The notes under the pieces: model-generated
Seen by the model: the letters and a program-made list of their open reading frames with translations, nothing else
Databases searched by the model: none
Told to the model about the DNA's origin: nothing
Origin: Xylanibacillus composti
GTDB taxonomy: Bacteria; Bacillota; Bacilli; Paenibacillales; K13
DNA: 64,000 nucleotides
Reading direction: 5' to 3'
Assembly (NCBI RefSeq): GCF_018403685.1
Contig: NZ_BOVK01000043.1
Location: forward strand, 1-64,000
Part shown: in pieces, positions 7,174 to 14,906 of the stretch
How the letters are laid out: the number at the start of each line of letters is the position of its first letter
Position numbering within the stretch: the stretch's first letter is position 1
Position numbers and translations under genes: made by a program

Positions 7174-9495
7174 GTGAAAAAGCTGGCGTTTATGTTCGTA
7201 GCATGCCTAATGTTGTCATCGGTTTTCTTTCAGGCACAGAGTCAAGCGGCTTCGCAAATTAAAATTCTCATCAACGGCGTGGAATTGGCAACCGATCAAA
7301 GCCCGGTGTTGATTCAGAACCGCGCAATGGTGCCTTTGCGCGCCATATTCGAAGCGTTGAACGCTCAAGTAAATTGGAACCAGCAGGAACAGCGCGTCAC
7401 TGCGCGGAAAGGAAACACGACGGTATCGCTCACGATTCATTCCACGACGGCGACGATCAACAACGAAACCGTGTATTTGGATGTGCCGGCAAGGACCGTC
7501 AACGACCGCACAGTCGTGCCCGTGCGGTTTGTTAGCGAAGCATTGGGAGAAGAAGTAACGTGGAACGCTGCTGCCCAAACGGTAACCATTACAACGAAGC
7601 CGGTTGTCGCAGTATCCGGCCTTCAGGTGAAAGCCAATGCGCAGTATGGCGACGGCCGCGATCTCGAAGTTCGCTTCAATCGTGCGGCAGACGAATCCGT
7701 CATTGACCACTATCGGATTCTGGTGGTCAAATCTTCTGCGGCGCGCCAATTTACCAGTGCCAAGGCGGAAAATGTGTTGTCCCGCAACTTCACGGCTGTC
7801 AGGCCGAACGGACGCAATCAAACGGTAACCTTAACGGAAAATACCCGCGACGTCGATGGGGAAGTGATCAAAAGCGGGCAATCCTATACCGTCTTCGTGC
7901 TTACCGTCGGCAACAACAACGGATTATACCGCATGGAGCTGTCTCCATCCAGTTCTGCGGTGACCATCAACCTTCCTGCTGTGAAGGCGCCGACCAACGT
8001 AACCGTCAAGGACGTCAGCGACTACGGCGATGCCCGCGATCTCTTGATCGGCTTCAACAAGTCGGCTGACGAGTCCAAAGTAGAGGAATACCGCGTCTTC
8101 GTTGTGAAATCGCAGCATGCCCGCAACTTCAATCTCAGCGAAGCGAATAAAGTCGGATCAGCCCGTTACCACCGCATCGCCAAGACCGGCGGCAATATCA
8201 GTCAGACGTTGCCTTCCACAATGCGGGACGTGCAGGGGGATGCCATTGTGAACGGCCAAGCGTATCGCCTGTTTGTTATGGCTGTCGGCAACAGCCGCAG
8301 CAGCCATGCGAACGCGCTGTCCTCCGCTTCGTCGGAAATCACCTTATCCAACAACGTCAGGGTTAATGCCGTTAGCAATTTGCAAGTGAACGATATTAGC
8401 GATTATGGCGACGGCCGCGATCTATTGGTTTCGTTCAACAAAATCCCGGATGAATCTCAACTCAGCCATTACCGCATTCTGGTGGTGAAATCGGCCAACG
8501 CTTCAAGATTTAATCTGGCAGCAGCCAATGCCGTGTCCCCAGGAAACTTTACCTATGTCGCTAAAACTGGCAATCATCTGAGCCAGGCTCTGCCGCCTGA
8601 CGCCCGAGACGTAGACGGAGCGGCTATCCGCAGCGGCGTCAGTTACCAAGTGTTCGTTTTGTCTGTGAACACGGGCAACAATGCCGGAGGCAACGCCTTG
8701 TCCCATGCCTCCGCGTCTATCACCTTGTCAGACAATGCGCTGGGGGCTCCGAGCCATGTAGCGGGCCATATTGTCAATCATTTCGGAGACGGCCGCGATC
8801 TGGAAGTTTCGTTCACCCGTTCTCCGAATGAAGCAGCCGTTTCCGAATATCGGATCATGCTGGTGCCTGCCAGTCAGTCTCATGCTTTCAATCTGGCTTC
8901 GGCCAACCAAGTCACCTCCGCGAATTATACTTCGGTGGCGAAGCAGAGAGGCGATATTCGCAGAGCGCTGCCGCAGTCGGTTAGAGACGTGCAAGGCAAT
9001 CCGTTAGTTCGGGGCATTCCGTATAAGGTATTCGTCCTTGCGGTGGCGGAAAGCCGTACCAACATGTCCAACGCGCTGTCCGCGCCATCGGCCGATGTCG
9101 TGCTTACCGAAGCGGGCGTTCAAGCAGCTACAATCACCAACGTGCAGGATACTAGCGCCCCAGGCGGTCAGCTGGGTCTGACGGTCAACTTCACCAAAGC
9201 CGGCAATGAACAGCAGATCGCTTATTATGCCGTCATGGTTGTTCCTGCTGCTAACGCGAGCAATTTTAATTTGGCAGCAGCTAATGCAGTACCGGCATCG
9301 CGCTATACTACAGTCAGCAAAACCGGCGGCAATCTCGCAGTGACGCTGCCAGCTTCCGCAACGGATGTGGATGGCAATGCGCTGCGCGGGGGAATTCCTT
9401 ACCGCGTCTTCATTCTCTCCATAGCGGACGGAAGGACGGCAACAGTGAACAGTCTGTCCCTGCCATCGAATGAGATTACGCTGATTTCGAATTAA
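7174..9495 (+). CDS. Secreted stalk-domain protein with five Fn3-like repeats
   Basis: 773 residues, exported. A signal peptide (residues 1-25, ending QSQA) is followed by a copper-amine-oxidase N-terminal-type stalk domain (about 28-145) with the paired motifs NRAMVPLRAIFEALNAQVNW and RTVVPVRFVSEALGEEVTW. Then come five tandem repeats of about 126 residues, each opening with YGDGRDLxVxFN and carrying YRIxVVKS, RDVxG and VFVLxVG landmarks, a likely beta-sandwich fold. No enzyme motif was seen, so it is probably a cell-surface or spore-surface structural or adhesive protein. It starts at a GTG preceded by GGGAGGAAG. It is monocistronic with a strong terminator at 9510. Confidence 0.8.
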   Translation: MKKLAFMFVACLMLSSVFFQAQSQAASQIKILINGVELATDQSPVLIQNRAMVPLRAIFEALNAQVNWNQQEQRVTARKGNTTVSLTIHSTTATINNETVYLDVPARTVNDRTVVPVRFVSEALGEEVTWNAAAQTVTITTKPVVAVSGLQVKANAQYGDGRDLEVRFNRAADESVIDHYRILVVKSSAARQFTSAKAENVLSRNFTAVRPNGRNQTVTLTENTRDVDGEVIKSGQSYTVFVLTVGNNNGLYRMELSPSSSAVTINLPAVKAPTNVTVKDVSDYGDARDLLIGFNKSADESKVEEYRVFVVKSQHARNFNLSEANKVGSARYHRIAKTGGNISQTLPSTMRDVQGDAIVNGQAYRLFVMAVGNSRSSHANALSSASSEITLSNNVRVNAVSNLQVNDISDYGDGRDLLVSFNKIPDESQLSHYRILVVKSANASRFNLAAANAVSPGNFTYVAKTGNHLSQALPPDARDVDGAAIRSGVSYQVFVLSVNTGNNAGGNALSHASASITLSDNALGAPSHVAGHIVNHFGDGRDLEVSFTRSPNEAAVSEYRIMLVPASQSHAFNLASANQVTSANYTSVAKQRGDIRRALPQSVRDVQGNPLVRGIPYKVFVLAVAESRTNMSNALSAPSADVVLTEAGVQAATITNVQDTSAPGGQLGLTVNFTKAGNEQQIAYYAVMVVPAANASNFNLAAANAVPASRYTTVSKTGGNLAVTLPASATDVDGNALRGGIPYRVFILSIADGRTATVNSLSLPSNEITLISN
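7611..9489 (+). repeat. Five in-frame tandem repeats of about 380 bp
   Basis: Units start near 7611, 7987, 8371, 8746 and 9127, spaced 375-384 bases apart, and code for the five protein repeats of the stalk protein. The opening YGDGRDL-type element is well kept in units 1-4. Unit 5 is the most divergent (APGGQLGLTVNF in its place) but keeps the later YYAVMVV, DVDGNAL and YRVFILS landmarks. Confidence 0.8.
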
Positions 9496-9509
9496 CCGGA
9501 ACATTTGCA

Positions 9510-9550
9510 GGAGAAATGTCCATGATTTTTCATGGACATTTCTCCTTTTT
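9510..9550 (+). terminator. Strong rho-independent terminator of the stalk-protein gene
   Basis: GGAGAAATGTCCATGA (9510-9525) pairs perfectly with the complementary arm 9530-9545 around a four-base TTTT loop, and TTTTTT follows. It faces the stop of the leftward ABC permease gene at 9562, so it may also hinder transcription from that side, although no T-run exists on the minus strand. Confidence 0.9.
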
Positions 9551-9561
9551 TGGTTGGGAAA

Positions 9562-10266
9562 TTAACGAACAGCTACTCTGCTAACCATTCGGCGAGCCCA
9601 TAGACAAAGGAGTACTGTCGAGACAACGTATGCTGCAATCATCGCCGCGCTTCCCAGGGCGGCAACGTGAACGTTCTCGGACTGACCAATGAAATGGATG
9701 AGGAAAAATGGCGCGAGCGCGACGATGCTGTATACAATCCCCCGCAGCCAGCCCTTATGGTAAAAACTCAGTCCGACCAACCAGCCTGCAATAAATATCA
9801 GAAGCATGTCCAAATATAGTTTCACAGCATTAAAAACCGGATTCACCCAGACATCCTGGGCGGAGAAGCGGAAGATTAAGGTTTCGCCCAACCATCGGGC
9901 AACGCCAAATTCTAATAAATTGGCAATGATCAGAATGGCAACAAACAAAACAGAAACGGTTAGCCCTTTTCGCAAGCTTGCATGAAAAAATGATCTGCGG
10001 GAGATCCCGTGCTTAATCAATGCAGGCATCACGATCGTTGTAAACAAAATACCGTTCACAAACAAAAACCATTTTGGAGCCTGATCCAAGTAAGACCAAA
10101 AACCAAACGGCAGGGCATCGATGTCATCCCGCAGCCGGATCCATTCCCCCAAAAAGGTGACTTGTAGCACCCATCCGCCAATGACCATCAAGCACAAAAT
10201 TGCCCAAAACCATACATAGATAGTCCAATTGCTTTCCCAAAAATGCTTGAACAATTTGTTCGTCAT
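9562..10266 (-). CDS. ABC transporter permease (YtrC/D-type context)
   Basis: 234 residues with about six hydrophobic segments, the first at residues 17-38 (VWFWAILCLMVIGGWVL) and the last at about 203-225. No ATPase motif. It lies directly downstream of, and overlaps by four bases, the ABC ATPase gene, so it is the membrane partner of that ATPase. The GntR-ATPase-permease order matches the YtrA-type operons of Bacillales that respond to cell-wall antibiotics, but here only one permease is present. The transported substrate is unknown. Confidence 0.75.
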   Translation of the reverse strand: MTNKLFKHFWESNWTIYVWFWAILCLMVIGGWVLQVTFLGEWIRLRDDIDALPFGFWSYLDQAPKWFLFVNGILFTTIVMPALIKHGISRRSFFHASLRKGLTVSVLFVAILIIANLLEFGVARWLGETLIFRFSAQDVWVNPVFNAVKLYLDMLLIFIAGWLVGLSFYHKGWLRGIVYSIVALAPFFLIHFIGQSENVHVAALGSAAMIAAYVVSTVLLCLWARRMVSRVAVR

Positions 10267-11150
10267 GATTCATCGCCTTCCTTTTTGCTCGTGAAATGGA
10301 TAAATAAATCCTGCAAGCCAACCGGACCGGTTTCCAGTTGATAGTGACTGATTTTTTGTTTTGTTTCCCGGTCAAGCTCACCAAAAAGTGTAACGGATTT
10401 CGTTGGACCCAATCTTTTTTCGCTCAGCACCTTCATGTTTATGGAAATCTCGTCTACACGATCGGCTGATCCGGTGACGGCAACACCTTTATCACGGAAC
10501 TCATCCACTTTTTCATGAAGGAGTATTTTTCCCTGATCCAGGATTACCACTTCCTCGAACAAGGACTCCACTTCTTCAATCAAGTGAGTAGACAAAATAA
10601 TCGTACGGGGATGCTCCATATAATCCCGCAGTATTTCCTCATAAAACGCATAACGTGAGGGCGCATCCATGCCCAAATACGCTTCATCGAAAATGGTGAT
10701 TGGAGCTCGGCTGGCCAAGCCAATCACAGCGCCCATTGCCGACTTCATCCCTCGTGAAAACGAGCTTACCTTTTTGTTGTAAGGCAGCTTAAATTTCTCC
10801 ATCAGCTGATCTGCATAAGCTGCATCCCAGTTCGGACGAAACTTGGATGCGAATGCTAGTGCTTTCTTTGCATTTTCCTCTTCATACACATTTCCTTCAT
10901 CTCGAATAAAACAAATCTGAAGAGTAGCTTCCTCATTGTCAAACACTTCTTCTCCGCCCACCTTTACACTCCCGCTGGATGCCGGGCGAAAGGAAGACAA
11001 TACAGACAACAGACTCGTTTTCCCCGATCCATTCCGCCCTAAAAGAGCATAAATTTTATTTCCTTCCAATTTCAAATTAATATCCTGAAGCGCAGGAAAG
11101 GAATCATACTTCAGGTTCATCTGTTCAATCGTTATATCTGGCGCACTCAT
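10263..11150 (-). CDS. ABC transporter ATP-binding protein (YtrB-like)
   Basis: 295 residues. Walker A is GRNGSGKTS (about residues 37-45), Walker B is ITIFDEAYLGMDA, and the switch histidine is in ILSTHLIEE. The signature is SFSRGMKS instead of LSGGQ, a deviation common in the YtrB/EcsA-like group. The C-terminal 75 residues form an accessory domain. It is translated in overlap with the upstream GntR regulator (ATGA) and the downstream permease (ATGA), so the three are one operon. Probably an exporter or a sensor-like transporter controlled by its own GntR protein. Confidence 0.85.
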   Translation of the reverse strand: MSAPDITIEQMNLKYDSFPALQDINLKLEGNKIYALLGRNGSGKTSLLSVLSSFRPASSGSVKVGGEEVFDNEEATLQICFIRDEGNVYEEENAKKALAFASKFRPNWDAAYADQLMEKFKLPYNKKVSSFSRGMKSAMGAVIGLASRAPITIFDEAYLGMDAPSRYAFYEEILRDYMEHPRTIILSTHLIEEVESLFEEVVILDQGKILLHEKVDEFRDKGVAVTGSADRVDEISINMKVLSEKRLGPTKSVTLFGELDRETKQKISHYQLETGPVGLQDLFIHFTSKKEGDES

Positions 11151-11515
11151 TGTGAATTCTCTCCTTCCCGTTTCTTCATATAGTCAATCAATTCATTCCA
11201 CGGTATACCGATCGCAGCGGCTTCCTCCAGCATGGCGTCGACCTTCTCTTGAAAAAAACGCTCCCGCCGGTCCGATACGATGCGTTCTCTAGCTCCCGGA
11301 CTTACAAACATCCCGATCCCTCGCTTTTTGTATAAAATTTGATCGTCCGTTAATTGCTGAAATCCTTTCGCTGCAGTTGCTGGATTGATCCGATAAAAAG
11401 ACGCATACTGATTGGTCGACATCACTTGTTCGTCTTCCTTCAACTCACCGTGAAGGATCTGTTCTTTGATTTGCGCCGCGATTTGGAGGTAAATCGGGCT
11501 TTTATCATCAAACAT
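11147..11515 (-). CDS. GntR-family transcriptional regulator, YtrA subfamily
   Basis: 122 residues. The N-terminal winged-helix domain (about 1-70) has the GntR pattern SPIYLQIAAQIKEQILHGEL ... MSTNQYASFYRINPATAAKGFQQL. The short helical C-terminal part (about 75-122) lacks a ligand-binding domain, as in YtrA-type repressors. The ATG at 11515 has GAGGGAG seven bases upstream; the frame extends further up without support. It probably represses its own operon through the palindrome at 11550-11561 near the likely promoter. Confidence 0.85.
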   Translation of the reverse strand: MFDDKSPIYLQIAAQIKEQILHGELKEDEQVMSTNQYASFYRINPATAAKGFQQLTDDQILYKKRGIGMFVSPGARERIVSDRRERFFQEKVDAMLEEAAAIGIPWNELIDYMKKREGENSQ

Positions 11516-11549
11516 AAGGTCACTCCCTCTCACCACCTTATGTGGTTCA

Positions 11550-11593
11550 TTACTTATGTAACTAACCGTATAACAAAAGAACCTTGATGTCAA
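11550..11593 (-). promoter_or_regulatory. Promoter and palindromic operator of the YtrA-type operon
   Basis: On the minus strand TTGACA (11588-11593) and TATACG (11567-11572) form a promoter with a short 15-base spacer. Just downstream lies the perfect palindrome TTACATAAGTAA (11550-11561, minus strand), well placed to be bound by the GntR regulator encoded next. A short spacer is sometimes seen where a regulator must distort DNA; that is inference. Confidence 0.5.
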
Positions 11594-11647
11594 CATGATA
11601 TTTGCCCCATTTACAATTCAGATATTCGAAATCCATTGCTGAGAAAT

Positions 11648-11680
11648 AAAAAAAACCAGAGCGGTTGTTTGCCGCTCTGG
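11648..11680 (-). terminator. Leftward rho-independent terminator
   Basis: CCAGAGCGG (11656-11664) pairs with CCGCTCTGG (11672-11680) around a seven-base loop. On the minus strand a run of eight T follows (11648-11655). It ends leftward transcription coming from the DHFR operon and shields the GntR promoter region. Confidence 0.85.
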
Positions 11681-11758
11681 GGCCCCCTGAATTCGGCAGC
11701 TGTCCCTACAAATTCGATGGAGCCTGTAGAAAACAATACGCAACTGAAAAAACAAAGT

Positions 11759-11821
11759 GGGCTGCAACAGGTAAATAAGTTCCTGACCTGTCACAACCCT
11801 CTAACCTGCGACTTACGCAGG
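11759..11821 (-). terminator. Tandem hairpin element, copy 1 (after the DHFR gene)
   Basis: Hairpin A pairs 11759-11772 (GGGCTGCAACAGGT) with 11786-11799 (ACCTGTCACAACCC). Hairpin B is CCTGCG (11805-11810), loop ACTTA, CGCAGG (11816-11821). The same two hairpins, five bases apart, recur at 13836-13897 after the sulfurtransferase gene with different but still paired bases. Confidence 0.6.
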
Positions 11822-11832
11822 CTCTTCGGTTC

Positions 11833-11877
11833 TTATTCTTATCCCGTCGCCACCGAATTCCCTTTGTACGGCGGCCA
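11833..11877 (-). pseudogene. Remnant of a sulfurtransferase 3' end
   Basis: Read leftward, 15 codons give W-P-P-Y-K-G-N-S-V-A-T-G-stop-E-stop. The last ten codons align one for one with the end of the intact sulfurtransferase at 13906 (G-N-P-I-A-T-G-E-E-stop); the first Glu codon GAA has become TAA. The remnant begins two bases after the DHFR stop and is followed by the same double-hairpin element that follows the intact gene. The rest of that gene is missing. Confidence 0.6.
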
Positions 11878-11879
11878 AT

Positions 11880-12482
11880 TCAACATTCGCATGACTGTTG
11901 AACGGTAAACCATATGTCAGTGCGCTGGCCCGTTTCAACGACTTTTGTTTTTTTGAGCACGATTTGCATGCCCTCCATGAACTCGAAAAGCCGCTTCCCC
12001 TCACCAAGCAAGATAGGCATAATGCCAATTTCCAATTCATCCACGAGTCCGGCTTTTAACAATTGCCGCCCCACGCTCGGTCCGCCCACAACCGTTACGT
12101 TTTTATCCCCAGCGGCTTGTTTGGCTTGCTGAATGGCAGCTTCGACTGTATCTACGAACGCAAATCGGATTCGGCCATTTTCTTTTGGTTTTCTCTCGGG
12201 CGCTTGCTTAGTGATCACAAAGATGGGTACTTGAAACTCATAGTGATCGGCGTAAGCATCAGGATCGCTGGCCATTGCAAAGGTTCTGCGCCCCATAACT
12301 ACCGCTCCGGTTGTGCGAATCGCCTCTTGCATCATGTCCGTTTCACCAAGCTCCTTCAAATTCGGGTACAGTAAGCCCATTCTGCCGTTCGCGTCATTAA
12401 TGAACCCATCCAGTGACATGGTCATACCGAAAATCACTTTTGCCATCGATTCATCATCCTTCCGAGCAATTTCTCGACTCAT
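11880..12482 (-). CDS. Dihydrofolate reductase-like (RibD C-terminal domain) protein
   Basis: 200 residues, one RibD-C/DHFR-fold domain that binds NADPH. Typical marks are IFGMTMSLDGFINDANGRM near the N-terminus, AVVMGRRTFAM, the VVGGPSVGRQLLKAGLVDEL segment (nucleotide loop), and IGIMPILLGEGKRLF. Such stand-alone proteins are usually of unknown substrate and are rarely true folate enzymes. The ATG at 12482 overlaps the DoxX stop (ATGA) and has AAGGAG seven bases upstream; a second ATG 12 codons in (12446) also has a GGAAGGA. Last gene of the ArsR operon. Confidence 0.8.
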   Translation of the reverse strand: MSREIARKDDESMAKVIFGMTMSLDGFINDANGRMGLLYPNLKELGETDMMQEAIRTTGAVVMGRRTFAMASDPDAYADHYEFQVPIFVITKQAPERKPKENGRIRFAFVDTVEAAIQQAKQAAGDKNVTVVGGPSVGRQLLKAGLVDELEIGIMPILLGEGKRLFEFMEGMQIVLKKTKVVETGQRTDIWFTVQQSCEC

Positions 12483-12868
12483 ATTTTCTCCTTCTGACGA
12501 TAGTGCGGCAATAGAGGCCTCCCTGCTATGAAAAGCACAGCAAGCGCGAGCGCGAGCATGACAAAAGGAAATGTTGCGATAAGGGCTCCTTGTCCCAAGG
12601 CCAATAAGGATATGACGGCCCCGGTCATGATCATCACGATAACGGCTGAGGAGAGGAGCGCGAACCTTGGCCAACGGAATCCCGCGATCAAACCAATGCC
12701 GGCTAGTAGCTCCAATACGCCGATCATGCGCATAAATCCGACCCCGTATCCGAGCGGCTCCGTATAGAGAGTCCGGATTTCCTCGCTGCTCACGAATACC
12801 TTCATTAGCCCGTTCATAAGAAAGACGGCAGCTAATAGTCCTTGCACGATGCGAACGAACCACTTCAT
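12479..12868 (-). CDS. DoxX family membrane protein
   Basis: 129 residues with four hydrophobic segments (about 4-20, 45-65, 70-90 and 95-115). The pattern GLLAAVFLMNGLMKVF near the N-terminus followed by GVLELLAGIGLIAGF is typical of DoxX/DoxD-like proteins, small quinone-linked or uncharacterised membrane proteins often placed in operons with SRPBCC proteins. Both ends overlap neighbours by four bases, so it is translationally coupled to the SRPBCC and DHFR-like genes. Confidence 0.8.
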   Translation of the reverse strand: MKWFVRIVQGLLAAVFLMNGLMKVFVSSEEIRTLYTEPLGYGVGFMRMIGVLELLAGIGLIAGFRWPRFALLSSAVIVMIMTGAVISLLALGQGALIATFPFVMLALALAVLFIAGRPLLPHYRQKEKI

Positions 12869-13353
12869 GGCAAGCTCCGTTGAGAATGCATATCCAGCAA
12901 GGAGGCGAATCGATCCAAGAGCTCGTCCATTCCTTCGGTCAAGCCGGACCGAAGCAATTCATCACGGATTTCGACCGACGGGTAGAGAGACGTTTCCGTC
13001 ATCTTCGTTCTTCCTGCTCCCGCTTCTTCGAACGTTACTGTGATCAACCCGACAGTGGGAACAAACTCAAGCTCGTGTGTCTGGATAAGCCGGTTCGGCG
13101 ATGCCACTTCGTGAAACACCCCGCGATGAGCGTACTCTTTTCCGTTCGGATCTCTATGGATGAACCTCCACATACCGCCATTTTTGGCATCCAGGCTTTC
13201 TACGGTCGTCGTCATGAAGCTGGGCCCCCACCATTCGGGAATATAAGCGGGATCCGTCCACATTTGGAAAACGAGCTCGCAGGGAGCTTCGAACGTTCGG
13301 CTGATGATGATTTCCTGTTTGTTCGGTTCAGCAATGATCGTGGTCTTTGACAT
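12865..13353 (-). CDS. SRPBCC/AHSA1 family ligand-binding protein
   Basis: 162 residues, a single START-like (Aha1 C-terminal type) fold: the opening strand IIISRTFEAPCELVFQMWTD, then IPEWWGPSFM, GGMWRFIHRDPNG, and a long C-terminal helix GLTEGMDELLDRFASLL. These proteins bind hydrophobic ligands; this family is routinely co-transcribed with an ArsR-type repressor as here. GAGGTGA precedes the ATG. It sits 29 bases after the ArsR gene and overlaps the DoxX gene. The ligand is unknown. Confidence 0.85.
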   Translation of the reverse strand: MSKTTIIAEPNKQEIIISRTFEAPCELVFQMWTDPAYIPEWWGPSFMTTTVESLDAKNGGMWRFIHRDPNGKEYAHRGVFHEVASPNRLIQTHELEFVPTVGLITVTFEEAGAGRTKMTETSLYPSVEIRDELLRSGLTEGMDELLDRFASLLDMHSQRSLP

Positions 13354-13382
13354 GTTTCATTCACCTCTTTGGATTAACAATA

Positions 13383-13715
13383 TCAATTTGGGTCACCCTG
13401 TTCTTCTTGCACTTTGCTGAGAAGAGCGTCCAACCGGGTGAATTGCTCCTCCTTGGCTTCCTGGAACGATTGAACCCACCTTTCCAACTCAGCGAACCGC
13501 TCTTTGCGCACTTTGAAAATCCTCCGATTCGCTACGGCCTGCACGTCAACGAGCTCGGCGTCAGTCAGCACCCGGAGATGCTTGGATGACTGGGGCAATC
13601 GAAGCCCAAGCTGCTCCGCGATTTCCCCGAGCGTGAGGGCTCCATTGTCCCGCAACAGCTCCATGATGTTCATTCGGTTAGGTTCGGCAAGCGCACTCAA
13701 TGTAGCCGCATTCAA
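13383..13715 (-). CDS. ArsR-family winged-helix repressor
   Basis: 110 residues. The winged-helix pattern is clear: LAEPNRMNIMELLRDNGALT, then LGEIAEQLGLRLPQSSKHLRVL (recognition helix) and the wing ELVDVQAVANRRIFKVRKER. No metal-binding cysteine pair is present, so it belongs to the metal-independent group found beside SRPBCC/AHSA1 genes. A strong AAAGGAGG ribosome site precedes the ATG. It is first in the operon and its promoter carries a large inverted repeat across the -35 box, so autorepression is likely. Confidence 0.85.
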   Translation of the reverse strand: MNAATLSALAEPNRMNIMELLRDNGALTLGEIAEQLGLRLPQSSKHLRVLTDAELVDVQAVANRRIFKVRKERFAELERWVQSFQEAKEEQFTRLDALLSKVQEEQGDPN

Positions 13716-13769
13716 GGATCTGCCTCCTTTCTGATCTTGAAATCTGATCGTGTTTGATTCTCTGGATCA

Positions 13770-13820
13770 ATATATCACGAAGGAAGTTTCCTGTAAAGGA
13801 AATTTCCATTAAAGGAAACT
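13770..13820 (-). promoter_or_regulatory. Promoter and nested-palindrome operator of the ArsR operon
   Basis: On the minus strand TTTACA (13793-13798), a 17-base spacer and TATATT (13770-13775) make a good sigma-A promoter. A nested inverted repeat covers the -35 box: outer arms AGTTTCCT (13786-13793) and AGGAAACT (13813-13820), inner palindrome GGAAATTTCC (13799-13808). The repressor gene starts 54 bases downstream. Confidence 0.75.
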
Positions 13821-13835
13821 TATATAAGCCAAAAG

Positions 13836-13897
13836 AGGGCCGCAACAGGTCATTGGCTCATAACCTGTCGCGGCCCTTAATTCCGCGTCCGACGCGG
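13836..13897 (-). terminator. Tandem hairpin element, copy 2 (after the sulfurtransferase gene)
   Basis: Hairpin A pairs AGGGCCGCAACAGGT (13836-13850) with ACCTGTCGCGGCCCT (13863-13877), followed on the minus strand by CTTTT. Hairpin B is CCGCG (13883-13887), loop TCCGA, CGCGG (13893-13897). Same order, spacing and loop size as the element at 11759-11821, with paired base changes in the stems. Confidence 0.75.
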
Positions 13898-13905
13898 TCC
13901 TCGGC

Positions 13906-14763
13906 TTACTCTTCTCCTGTCGCAATCGGATTCCCCGGACAGCTGATCCAGTCGCTCCAGCTGCCCGCGTACAGGCGGACCCGTTCAAATCCTGCTTGCT
14001 TCAATGCCAGCACATTCGGGCATGCGGTCACGCCCGATCCGCAATAGACGATTATTTCGCGGTCCTTCGGCAGTGCATGGAAGCGATCCTCCAGTTCTTG
14101 GACGGACCTCCATTGCCCCCGCTCATTCAAATTATCCTTCCAGAAATAGTGGAGGGCGCCGGGAATATGTCCAGCGACCGGATCGATCGGCTCCTCCTCC
14201 CCGAGGAAGCGCTTGTGCTCCCGCGAATCGAGCAGCACTGTTTCCGTTTGCTCGCCAGCCAGCGCTTGAGCGGCTGCTGCTTGGACTTCCGGCATAGAGG
14301 CGAGCCATTCAGGCTGCGGGTTCCCTTCAAAGCGAGCCGGGATGACAACCGCCGGATTTCCTTCTTCTATAGGGAATCCCTCTTGCTTCCAACCGGCCAA
14401 TCCTCCATCCAGCACATAGACGCGATCATGGCCCATATAGTGGAGCAGCCACCACAATCGTGTGGCCATAGCGCCGCCTTGATCGTCATATGCCACTACT
14501 CTGGTATCTGTACTGATTCCTGCTTGGCTGAATGTTGCGATCAAGGCCTCGGGCGACGGCAATGGATGACGTCCGCCATGCTGTTCAACCGGTGCGGAGA
14601 GATCGGCTTCAAGATCAAAATACCGGGCGCCGGGAATGCGCGAAGCCGCGTATGCTTGGCGTCCCGCAAGGGGATTCGCCAGGTCAAAGCGGCAGTCCGC
14701 AATGACGAGATCGGGTTCATACAGTCGGGCAAGCAGCCAACGCTTACTGACAACGGGGTTCAT
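13906..14763 (-). CDS. Thiosulfate/3-mercaptopyruvate sulfurtransferase (two rhodanese domains)
   Basis: 285 residues, two rhodanese domains (about 1-135 and 155-285). It transfers sulfane sulfur from mercaptopyruvate or thiosulfate to an acceptor. The active-site loop YCGSGVTA with its catalytic cysteine lies in the second domain and is the mercaptopyruvate-type CGSGVTA form. Other family marks are PGARYFDLEADLS, YDDQGGAMATRLWWLL and GHIPGALH. AAGGAGGAA precedes the ATG. It is monocistronic, cytosolic (no signal peptide). A decayed copy of its 3' end lies at 11833-11877. Confidence 0.9.
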   Translation of the reverse strand: MNPVVSKRWLLARLYEPDLVIADCRFDLANPLAGRQAYAASRIPGARYFDLEADLSAPVEQHGGRHPLPSPEALIATFSQAGISTDTRVVAYDDQGGAMATRLWWLLHYMGHDRVYVLDGGLAGWKQEGFPIEEGNPAVVIPARFEGNPQPEWLASMPEVQAAAAQALAGEQTETVLLDSREHKRFLGEEEPIDPVAGHIPGALHYFWKDNLNERGQWRSVQELEDRFHALPKDREIIVYCGSGVTACPNVLALKQAGFERVRLYAGSWSDWISCPGNPIATGEE

Positions 14764-14906
14764 GGATATTCCTCCTTGACCGGATCTTCACGATGTAGTC
14801 ATACTTCCGATTGTCTTATTGTACCATGAATAAGAGGAGGGAGATAGTTTGCCTGATCGGACGCAGTCCGGTAAAATAGGAATATCATGCGAAGAGGAGG
14901 GGTACC

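Noticed and set aside
11759-13897. Similar hairpins around the ArsR operon as ends of a transposon
   Set aside because: Both copies are in the same orientation, with no target-site duplication or transposase, and they extend into coding codons of a sulfurtransferase, so a gene-tail duplication explains them better.
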